Assembly (NCBI GenBank): GCA_050744165.1
Contig: JBOGGN010000188.1
Location: 1 to 6,488 of the forward strand
Length of the DNA stretch: 6,488 nucleotides
Reading direction: 5' to 3'
Origin: JBOGGN01 sp050744165
GTDB lineage: Bacteria; Actinomycetota; Acidimicrobiia; Acidimicrobiales; Palsa-688
Below are positions 1 through 5,253 of this stretch, one piece after another. Numbering within the stretch: position 1 is the stretch's first letter; the number at the start of each line of letters is the position of its first letter. The notes beneath the pieces are model-generated. The model did no database searches. It was not told the DNA's origin and worked only from the letters and a program-made list of their open reading frames with translations. Both the position numbers and the translations under genes were made by a program.

Positions 1-2334
1 CCGGGGGCTGCGGGGCCGGGGGCGGCGACCGGGAACCTCCGGGTGTCGCTGAGCAGTTTCGTCGGCCGTGACGCCGAGCGGGGGCAGCTCAGTGACGCCG
101 TCCGGTCGAACCGACTGATAACGCTGATCGGCCCTGGTGGCGTCGGGAAGACCCGCCTCGCGATCGAGGCTGCGGCCGCTCTCGACGGGGACCTCGGAGA
201 AGGCTCCTGGCTGGTCGAGTTGGCGGCCGTGGTCCACCCAGGCGACGTAGCGCCGGCGACAGCACGGGCGCTCGGAGCGGTCGGCGCCGCTGGGCCGCGC
301 TCGCCGGGGCCGGCCGGGGCCCTCATCGTCGACCATCTGGCCGGGCGTTCACTGGTCGTGATCCTCGACAACTGCGAGCACGTCATCGGTGCCGCGGCGA
401 CGCTGGCCGAGGAGCTGGTCGGGGCCGTCCCCGGCCTCCACCTGATCGCCACCAGCCGGGAACCGCTTGGGGTTCCCGGGGAAGTGTTGTTCCCGGTCGG
501 GGGCCTAAGCGTCGCCGCGGCGACCGAGCTGTTCGCTGATCGGGCCCGGGCGGTACAACCCGGCTTCGTTCACGATGGCCCGACAGGCGAGGTCGTATCC
601 GAGATCTGCCGCCGCCTGGACGGCCTCCCGCTGGCGGTCGAGCTGGCCGCAGCCCGGCTCCGTGCCCTGCCGTTGGCCACCGTGGCGCAGCGGATCGACG
701 ACCGTTTCCGGCTGTTGACCGGAGGCGCCCGCACCGCACGACCCCGCCAGCAGACCCTGCGGGCGGTGGTCGACTGGAGCTACGACTTGCTCTTCGACGA
801 CGAGCGACGCCTGTTTGCTCGGCTGGCCGTGTTCTCGGGTGGCTGCGAGCTGGCCGCGGCCGAAGCCGTCTGTGCCGACGGCGAGATGCACCCCGAAGAG
901 GTGCTCGACGTGCTCGGCCGGCTCGTGGACAAGTCCCTGATCACCCCGCCCGGCGTCGGTCAGGACGCCCGGTTCACCCAGCTCCAGACGCTTTGGGAGT
1001 ACGGGCGGGAACGCCTGGAACACTCCGCCGAGGCCGATGTCGTCCACGCCCGGCACGCCGCCTACTTCCTGCATCTGGCCGAGCAGGCCCACACCGGTCT
1101 GCGGGGTGCCACTGGGCCCGAGTGGCGGCAACGCGTCACCGTTGAGATCTGCAACCTGCGGTCAGCGCTCGACTGGTTCATCTCGGCCGGCGACGCCGAT
1201 GCCTCCGTGTCCTTGGCGTCAGGGCTGGCCTGGCACTGGTTCCTCAACAGCGACTTCGCCGAGGGAGCACGCTGGCTGGGCGACGCCCTCCAGGCGACAG
1301 GGCCGTGTCGCACCGACGTGGGCGCGACGGGCCACGCCTGGCACGGCTATTTCGTCGCCATGTCCTCCAATCCGGAGGCGGCGGTCGTCGAATGCGCGGA
1401 GGCACTCGCGGTGCTGGCCACTGGCGGCGACCTCCGCCGACTCGAAGCGCTGGTCTGTTCAGCCGCCGTGCTGGTGCGAGCGCACGCCTTCGCCCGGTCG
1501 CTCGAACTGCTGAGCCAAGCGCACGAGCTGCTGGAGGTGCCCGGCCGCGGCTGGTTCTTGGCCGCCCACGATCTCCTTATGGCCTGGAACCTGGTCTCGT
1601 TGGGGCGCCTCGACGAGGCGAGCGCAGCCGCCCGATCCAGCGCCGCTCGCTTCGACGCGGAAGGCGAGGTCTTCCTGGTCACCTCGTCACTGCACGGCCT
1701 CGCGGGGATCGCCGAGGCGCAAGGCGACCTGGACGGCGCCACGCGGGCCTACGAGCTGCTCTTGGAGCGGTGCCGGGTCACGGGGCAGCGCCAGTACTCG
1801 TCCTTCGCCCTCGTCGCGCTCGCCACCTTGCGCTCCCGCCAGGGCGACGACGCGTCGGCCGACCGGCTCTACCAGGAGGCGATAGCCCACACGTTCAACC
1901 CGTGGCCGTCAGCTGACGCCCTGGTCGGACGGGCCGCCATCGCCCGTCGCATGGGTGACCTGGCCGGTGCCCGCGAGTTTCTGGACGCGGCGCAAGACCG
2001 CTATCGGGAGGTCGACCTTCCTGCGGGATCGGCCGGCGTTCTGGTTGGTCGGGCATGGTGGGCCATCGCGGCCAACCGAGCCGACGACGCCGCTGTCTTC
2101 GCCGCGGAGGCCGTCCGAATCGCGGCAGCCAGCGGCGAACCAGGTACCCAAGCCCTCGCCGAGACCGCCGCCGGCGCCGTCTCGGTCGTCTGCGACCCGT
2201 CCCCGAGCAACGTCGCAGCCTTCCGGGCCATGGCCGATGGGCGCGAACAGCGGCGCGCCTTTCCACCTCTCGTCACCGACGACCCAGACGTCGCCGAACT
2301 CATGTCGCGCCTGGCCCTCCTGCCCAGCGGCTAA
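1..2334 (+). CDS. AfsR/SARP-like NB-ARC (STAND) ATPase regulator with TPR-like C-terminal half, 5' partial
   Basis: Large STAND-type signalling ATPase and probable transcriptional regulator. The frame is open from base 1. The first possible start inside the window (GTG at 43) has no ribosome binding site. The residues around it (GNLRVSLSSFVGR) match the linker that in AfsR-like proteins joins an N-terminal DNA-binding or cyclase domain to the NB-ARC domain, so the true start lies upstream. Numbering from the GTG: Walker A GPGGVGKT at 30-37, Walker B LVVILD at 104-109 followed by NCEHV, a sensor-like ATSREPL at 136-142, and GLPLAVELAA at 194-203. A winged-helix-like segment (RQQTLRAVVDWSYDLL) follows near 235-280, then about 450 residues of Ala/Leu-rich helical repeats resembling TPRs, probably the effector-sensing part. 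There is no LuxR-type helix-turn-helix at the C-terminus, so DNA binding must come from the unseen N-terminus. A SARP-type operator just downstream suggests a BTAD/SARP N-terminus (inference). An adenylate-cyclase-like N-terminus is the alternative. Confidence 0.9.
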   Translation, partial: PGAAGPGAATGNLRVSLSSFVGRDAERGQLSDAVRSNRLITLIGPGGVGKTRLAIEAAAALDGDLGEGSWLVELAAVVHPGDVAPATARALGAVGAAGPRSPGPAGALIVDHLAGRSLVVILDNCEHVIGAAATLAEELVGAVPGLHLIATSREPLGVPGEVLFPVGGLSVAAATELFADRARAVQPGFVHDGPTGEVVSEICRRLDGLPLAVELAAARLRALPLATVAQRIDDRFRLLTGGARTARPRQQTLRAVVDWSYDLLFDDERRLFARLAVFSGGCELAAAEAVCADGEMHPEEVLDVLGRLVDKSLITPPGVGQDARFTQLQTLWEYGRERLEHSAEADVVHARHAAYFLHLAEQAHTGLRGATGPEWRQRVTVEICNLRSALDWFISAGDADASVSLASGLAWHWFLNSDFAEGARWLGDALQATGPCRTDVGATGHAWHGYFVAMSSNPEAAVVECAEALAVLATGGDLRRLEALVCSAAVLVRAHAFARSLELLSQAHELLEVPGRGWFLAAHDLLMAWNLVSLGRLDEASAAARSSAARFDAEGEVFLVTSSLHGLAGIAEAQGDLDGATRAYELLLERCRVTGQRQYSSFALVALATLRSRQGDDASADRLYQEAIAHTFNPWPSADALVGRAAIARRMGDLAGAREFLDAAQDRYREVDLPAGSAGVLVGRAWWAIAANRADDAAVFAAEAVRIAAASGEPGTQALAETAAGAVSVVCDPSPSNVAAFRAMADGREQRRAFPPLVTDDPDVAELMSRLALLPSG

Positions 2335-2366
2335 AGCCGTCAGCTGCGGGCGGGGCGAAGTCGGGC

Positions 2367-2395
2367 TCAGCACCAACTCAGCGCCACCTCAGGGC
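2367..2395 (+). promoter_or_regulatory. SARP-type operator: three heptamer direct repeats with 11-bp period
   Basis: Three heptamers, TCAGCAC (2367-2373), TCAGCGC (2378-2384) and TCAGGGC (2389-2395), are separated by two 4-bp spacers (CAAC and CACC). The starts are exactly 11 bp apart, one helical turn. SARP regulators are known to bind heptameric direct repeats with this period, with the last repeat about 8 bp upstream of the -10 element. Here a -10-like hexamer begins 7 bp after the last repeat. The array lies between the NB-ARC regulator and the TPR-like gene at 2415, which makes that gene the natural target. Binding by the adjacent regulator is inferred. Confidence 0.6.
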
Positions 2396-2402
2396 GCCAG
2401 CG

Positions 2403-2408
2403 CATCGT
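2403..2408 (+). promoter_or_regulatory. candidate -10 element of a leaderless promoter
   Basis: The hexamer CATCGT is a weak match to TANNNT. It sits 7 bp after the last operator heptamer and 6 nt before the ATG at 2415, so transcription starting about 7 nt downstream would begin at the start codon. No -35 hexamer is obvious, as expected for an activator-dependent SARP promoter. The hexamer is weak alone; its position is the argument. Confidence 0.35.
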
Positions 2409-2414
2409 GCAAGC

Positions 2415-2900
2415 ATGTTGCGAGCCGAAGAGCCGTCCCCGACGTGGGTAAACCAGCCACAGAACCCACCGGCGGTAGAAGACCACGGCCGGGCGGTCAC
2501 CAGCACCGCACCGGCGGCGGCGTGGTACCGCCGAGCGCAGCGGGCCCAGGACTGGCCGGGGACCACGTCGGCTCTGTCCTCTGCTGTCGACGCTGATCCC
2601 AGCTTCGCCGTGGCCGCGGCAGACCTCGACGCCGTCACGGGAACCGCGAACCGGGGTGCAGGTCGCCATGAAATGCCTTGGGAACGTCACCACGTCGAGG
2701 TGGTCCGCACGGCCGCCGGTGGCGACGGCCGCAGGGCCGCGGACCTGCTGCGCGAACACCTCGCCACTGTCGGCTGCGACCCGATCGCGCTGCGCATCAC
2801 CGCTCGGCTCCTCTGCGCCGCCGGGGCCGGCGACGAGATCAACGATCTAACGGCCCAGCTTCCGCGGTGCCACGGCGGCGAATGGCCGTACTCGTCATGA
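2415..2900 (+). CDS. short TPR/TTC38-like protein, probable target of the SARP-type operator
   Basis: 161-residue protein. Residues 37-75 (WYRRAQRAQDWPG...AVDADPSFAVAAADLDA) and 88-135 (PWERHHVEVVRTAAGGDGRRAADLLREHL...CDPIALRI) look like two helical-hairpin repeats of the TTC38-like kind, where RERHH, GD.RAA.LL.EHL and D.hAL are typical. Such proteins are often 350-450 residues long. This one stops right after CHGGEWPYSS, at a point resembling mid-family, so it is either a short subfamily or truncated. The ATG at 2415 is chosen because homology-like sequence begins after it, no Shine-Dalgarno is present, and the operator/-10 geometry puts the transcript start on this ATG. The frame is open further upstream only as an overlap with the regulator gene, where it shows no protein-like pattern. 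Function unknown; possibly a scaffold or regulatory protein acting with the NB-ARC regulator. Confidence 0.6.
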   Translation: MLRAEEPSPTWVNQPQNPPAVEDHGRAVTSTAPAAAWYRRAQRAQDWPGTTSALSSAVDADPSFAVAAADLDAVTGTANRGAGRHEMPWERHHVEVVRTAAGGDGRRAADLLREHLATVGCDPIALRITARLLCAAGAGDEINDLTAQLPRCHGGEWPYSS

Positions 2901-2916
2901 CCGGCCTGATGGCCGG
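2901..2916 (+). other. GC-rich hairpin right after the TPR-like gene
   Basis: CCGGCC (2901-2906), loop TGAT, GGCCGG (2911-2916) form a perfect 6-bp inverted repeat that begins at the base after the stop codon. No T-tract follows. It could be a partial terminator, an mRNA 3'-end stabiliser or an attenuator before the DUF4386 gene 46 bp further on. Confidence 0.4.
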
Positions 2917-2950
2917 ATCCCAGGTAATCGAGCCCACGAAACCCCAAGCA

Positions 2951-2957
2951 AAAGGAG
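2951..2957 (+). promoter_or_regulatory. ribosome binding site of the DUF4386 gene
   Basis: AAAGGAG lies 5 nt before the ATG at 2963. It decides the start: the same frame is open far upstream (from 2678), but that part overlaps the TPR-like gene and has no such signal. Confidence 0.8.
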
Positions 2958-2962
2958 TGTCC

Positions 2963-3745
2963 ATGACCCTGACCCAATCCCGCCCAGCGGACGCATACCT
3001 GCGGCCACCCCCGGCCGCGCTGGCCGGACCGACAACGGCATCAACCCGCAGGACCGCTTCCCTTGTCGGCCTGCTCTTCCTGGCCGCCACCGTCACCTTC
3101 ATTCTCGCCGACAAACTCATCACCGGTGTTCTCCAGAACCCCGCCTACCTGACAACCGCCTTCGCACACACCAACGCCCTGGCCACCGGAGCCATGTTGG
3201 GCCTGGTCGAGGGCCCCGCGACCGTCGGGATTGCCGTACTCCTGTTTCCCCTGTTGAAGCGCGACAGCGAGCCGATGGCGTTGGCCTATGTCGGTTTGCG
3301 GATCGCCGAACTGGCTGCCGCTCTCCTCTATGTCGCCACCCCGCTCCTCGTGATGAAAGTGGGCGCTGCCGTCCACAACCGCTCCCTCGACGCATCCATG
3401 TCCCACCAGCTCGGCGCGCTCTTTCAGGCCCAACACAGCATCGCCATCGTCCTGATCTACCTGCTCACCGCAGTCGCCGGAACGATCCTCGCCATCTTGC
3501 TGTACCGCTCCCAGCTCATCCCGAGGCCGCTCGCCATTCTCGGCCTGGTCGGCTACCCAGTGCTGTTGGCCGGAGGCGTCCTCTCGCTGTTCAACGCCGT
3601 CGACGTGACCCACGGCGTTGGCCTCCTGGCGTCGGTGCCAGGCGGGCTCTTCGAACTGATCCTGCCGATCCGGCTCTTCACCAAAGGGTTCACCTTCGGT
3701 GCCGACAGAGAATCATGCCAAGCCCAGGACCAGCGACTCTGGTAG
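2963..3745 (+). CDS. DUF4386 family integral membrane protein
   Basis: 260-residue polytopic inner-membrane protein. After a Pro/Ala-rich cytosolic-looking N-terminus (1-28), about six hydrophobic segments are visible near residues 31-49, 73-97, 106-130, 160-181, 190-208 and 219-239. The patterns LVGLLFLAATVTFILAD, VEGPATVGIAVLLFPLLKR, EPMALAYVGLRIAE and YRSQLIPRPLAILGLVGY are typical of DUF4386. No function is established for the family. It starts 62 bp after the TPR-like gene on the same strand and may be cotranscribed from the SARP-type promoter, although the hairpin at 2901 lies between. The last dozen residues (RESCQAQDQRLW) are encoded antisense to the NUDIX gene, so the original stop codon was probably lost and a new one is used at 3743-3745. 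Confidence 0.85.
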   Translation: MTLTQSRPADAYLRPPPAALAGPTTASTRRTASLVGLLFLAATVTFILADKLITGVLQNPAYLTTAFAHTNALATGAMLGLVEGPATVGIAVLLFPLLKRDSEPMALAYVGLRIAELAAALLYVATPLLVMKVGAAVHNRSLDASMSHQLGALFQAQHSIAIVLIYLLTAVAGTILAILLYRSQLIPRPLAILGLVGYPVLLAGGVLSLFNAVDVTHGVGLLASVPGGLFELILPIRLFTKGFTFGADRESCQAQDQRLW

Positions 3746-4125
3746 TAGCTGGTGCGGCCCTCCAGATGCTCTGGATCGAATACGTGTTGGCTAGCGAGGT
3801 ACTCGCTGGCGAGCACGCGGGCGCATGCTTCCTCGGCCACTTCCCTGACAAGGGTTTCGGCCGGCGCCTCCCCCGGCTCGACGGTGCCACCCGGGAGGTT
3901 CCAGAAGCCGTCAGGTTGGGCGATCAGCACGACCCTGCCGTCGGTCGCGAAACAGAGGCCGTAGCTCTGGGTGATCTCGGCCTGCGGCGGCATCCAACCG
4001 CGTGCCATGAGGGTGAATTCCCCAGGGCGTGCGTCGGTGACGCCCACAGGCGCCAAGACGGGATCGACCGGGCCGCGGGGGCCGGGCTGGAGCTGGCTCA
4101 TCGGCCTCAGCATTGTCGGTCGCAC
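3553..4125 (-). CDS. NUDIX hydrolase with probably replaced 3' end
   Basis: 190-residue reading frame. NUDIX proteins hydrolyse nucleoside diphosphates linked to another moiety. From the GTG at 4125, the NUDIX box spans about 80-102: G80, E86, then REVAEE at 94-99, with Cys101 where most families have Gly; the metal-binding glutamates are present. The segments QSYGLCFATDGRVVLIAQPDGFWNLPGG and SEYLASQHVFDPEHLEGRTSYYQSRW look like normal family sequence up to about residue 132. Homologues would continue with a final strand and helix of roughly 35-50 residues. Here the frame instead runs antisense through the DUF4386 gene (below about 3720) for about 55 residues of unrelated sequence. The fold may be incomplete, and the gene may be a degrading one. 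ATGs at 4113 and 4101 are alternative starts; GTG 4125 is preferred because a TAGATC hexamer lies 6 nt upstream. Confidence 0.7.
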   Translation of the reverse strand: MRPTMLRPMSQLQPGPRGPVDPVLAPVGVTDARPGEFTLMARGWMPPQAEITQSYGLCFATDGRVVLIAQPDGFWNLPGGTVEPGEAPAETLVREVAEEACARVLASEYLASQHVFDPEHLEGRTSYYQSRWSWAWHDSLSAPKVNPLVKSRIGRISSKSPPGTDARRPTPWVTSTALNSERTPPANSTG

Positions 4126-4236
4126 TCGAGCGATCTAAGGAAAGCGTGGAGGATCAGATGCACAACAAAGGCTGGCCCCGAGCCAAGTGACGCTTGCAAA
4201 AGTTCGCGTTGTGGTAGCTGTGGGTAGAGAAACCCT
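4126..4236. promoter_or_regulatory. divergent promoter region between NUDIX and GNAT genes
   Basis: 111-bp gap with no good Shine-Dalgarno for either gene. On the minus strand TAGATC (4132-4137) is 6 nt from the NUDIX GTG. On the plus strand TAGAGA (4225-4230) is 6 nt from the GNAT GTG. Both positions suit -10 elements of leaderless transcripts. TTGCAA (4194-4199) with TAGCTG (4216-4221), 16 bp apart, is an alternative plus-strand promoter. None is a strong consensus match. Confidence 0.35.
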
Positions 4237-4956
4237 GTGCAGTCCCCCGCCCTCAGCGCAAACGTGCCTGCCGCCCCGGTCGCCGGCCTCCCGATCCGGC
4301 TGCCCAATGGCGCCCGGATCGTGTTGCGGCCGATCGTCCCCGAGGATGGGCCCAAGCTGCACGGCGGTATGGCGGCGCTGTCGGCCGCGGCCCGGCGGCA
4401 TCGCTTCTTCACCGCCAAGAACCACCTGACCGAGGATCTGGTCAGGTACCTGACCGACATCGACTACCGGTCCCACTTTGCGTGGGTGGCGGAGGACGTC
4501 GAGCGCGAGGGCCATCCGGTGGTGGCGGTAGGGCGGTATGTCACCCTCGACGCCGACGCGGCCGCCGAGGCATCCGACGGCACCCCCGGCACCCCCGGCA
4601 CCCCCGGCGCGTCGAAGGTGGCGGAGATCGCCTTCGTCGTCGGTGACGACTACCGGTGCCAGGGCGTGGCCACCATGCTGCTCGACCTGCTCACGATCGT
4701 TGCCGCCGCCAACGGGATCGGGCACTTCTTCGCCCGGGTGCTCGATGACAACCTGGCCATGCGTCACCTGCTGACCAAGGCGGGGGGAAGGTTGGGGATC
4801 GACGAGGTCGGCGTCCTGCGCACCACCTTCGACCTCCCGGCGACGACGGGGCGCTTCTCGGTCGAGGAGGTCCTGGCGATCGCCCGGTCCGCCGCCGACG
4901 CCTCGGGTATCGCCCGCTGTTCGCGTACCGCCCGTTCCTCGGGTGCTGCCCGCTGA
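4237..4956 (+). CDS. GNAT family N-acetyltransferase, PatZ-like
   Basis: 239-residue cytosolic acetyltransferase using acetyl-CoA. Residues 20-60 (IRLPNGARIVLRPIVPEDG...AARRHRFF) and YLTDIDYRSHFAWVA resemble the acetyltransferase domain of Pat/PatZ protein lysine acetylases, here without the acyl-CoA-synthetase-like or cyclic-nucleotide domain. Motif A is AEIAFVVGDDYRCQGVATMLLDLL (129-152), with the CoA pyrophosphate-binding pattern R140-x-x-G143-x-A145. VLDDNLAMRHLLTKAG matches the following motif B. Two oddities: three GTP tripeptides (115-123) from a 9-bp tandem repeat sit in the loop just before motif A, and the last about 20 residues come from an 18-bp tandem repeat. The GTG start is used because no better start lies before the domain; there is no ribosome binding site. 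The substrate (protein lysine or small molecule) cannot be told. Confidence 0.85.
   Translation: MQSPALSANVPAAPVAGLPIRLPNGARIVLRPIVPEDGPKLHGGMAALSAAARRHRFFTAKNHLTEDLVRYLTDIDYRSHFAWVAEDVEREGHPVVAVGRYVTLDADAAAEASDGTPGTPGTPGASKVAEIAFVVGDDYRCQGVATMLLDLLTIVAAANGIGHFFARVLDDNLAMRHLLTKAGGRLGIDEVGVLRTTFDLPATTGRFSVEEVLAIARSAADASGIARCSRTARSSGAAR
4579..4605 (+). repeat. 9-bp tandem repeat, three perfect copies, in the GNAT gene
   Basis: GGCACCCCC is repeated three times without mismatch, in frame, encoding Gly-Thr-Pro three times at residues 115-123. A partial fourth copy (GGCGCG) follows. The insertion falls between two strands of the GNAT fold, where extra residues are tolerable. Slippage could change copy number without shifting the frame. 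Confidence 0.85.
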
Positions 4957-4964
4957 GCCCAAAC
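4893..4964 (+). repeat. 18-bp imperfect tandem repeat at the GNAT 3' end
   Basis: CGCCCG-like anchors recur at 4911, 4929, 4947 and 4965, exactly 18 bp apart, and a diverged unit precedes them at 4893. The clearest units are 4911-4928 and 4929-4946, which share CGCCCG, then TCG, then GT; 4947-4964 is more diverged. In frame the repeat gives six-residue units (ADASGI, ARCSRT, ARSSGA) and then AR and the stop codon, so the enzyme's tail appears to be made of repeat DNA. Confidence 0.6.
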
Positions 4965-5118
4965 CGCCCGACCGCGGAACCGCCCACCTCGCCAGTGCGT
5001 CTCCCACGGTGGATGGACCCCAAACCCTTTCGATCGCCATCGCCTACGTCTTGGGCATGACCCGGGACCCAACCGCGGGCGGACGACAAGCAGTCGCCGC
5101 CCGATCATCCTTGGTCGT

Positions 5119-5226
5119 ATGACCGTATTGGGAACGACCACACCATTCGAGCCGAGCGCGCTCGGGGTGATCCTCGGACTCGACTGCCCGGCGGCCGGGA
5201 CCGTCCACGTCCTTCGCGCCCGGGAG
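5119..5226 (+). pseudogene. possible remnant of an ABC transporter ATPase
   Basis: The frame from 5119 reads MTVLGTTTPFEPSALG and then VILGLDCPAAGTVHV (about 5167-5211). The latter resembles the stretch just after Walker A in ABC ATPases (typically LLGLDRPTAGTV.V). No Walker A, signature or Walker B motif accompanies it, and the sequence after it is Arg-rich noise. The match covers only about 15 residues and may be chance. Confidence 0.2.
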
Positions 5227-5230
5227 GGTG

Positions 5231-5245
5231 GCCGCCCAAGGCGGC
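5231..5245 (-). terminator. candidate terminator of the TNT gene
   Basis: GCCGCC, 3-nt loop, GGCGGC: a perfect 6-bp GC stem beginning 8 nt after the TNT stop codon on the minus strand. No U-tract follows, as is common for high-GC actinobacterial 3' ends. Its position is the main support. Confidence 0.35.
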
Positions 5246-5253
5246 GGAGGCGG

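Larger units (their letters stand above)
4957..5253. other. intergenic gap between convergent GNAT and TNT genes
   Basis: 297 bp without a convincing gene. It contains the diverged end of the 18-bp repeat (to about 4982), a 7-bp inverted repeat TGGTCGT/ACGACCA (5112-5118 and 5134-5140, 15-nt loop), a short ABC-ATPase-like reading (5161-5211) and a strong hairpin at 5231-5245. No tRNA, riboswitch or other RNA gene is recognised. Confidence 0.6.

Noticed and set aside
505..1131. Long minus-strand open frame antisense to the NB-ARC gene (208 codons)
   Set aside because: The plus frame encodes a clear NB-ARC protein. The antisense product has no family-like motif, and such open frames are expected from high GC content.
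2055..2414. Upstream extension of the TPR-like frame
   Set aside because: It overlaps the regulator gene, is Arg-rich noise, and has no start signal. Protein-like sequence begins only after the ATG at 2415.
2678..2962. Upstream extension of the DUF4386 frame
   Set aside because: It overlaps the TPR-like gene in another frame; the AAAGGAG at 2951 fixes the start at 2963.
3041..3613. Minus-strand open frame of 190 codons antisense to the DUF4386 gene
   Set aside because: Gly/Gln/Asp-rich translation without motifs; it mirrors the membrane-protein codons.
4135..5040. Minus-strand open frame of 301 codons across the GNAT gene
   Set aside because: Antisense of a clear acetyltransferase; the Gly-rich stretches only reflect the tandem repeats.
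5112..5140. Inverted repeat TGGTCGT/ACGACCA as a terminator or operator
   Set aside because: The 7-bp stem has a 15-nt loop, no T-tract, and is about 155 bp from the nearest stop codon (GNAT); too weak to call.
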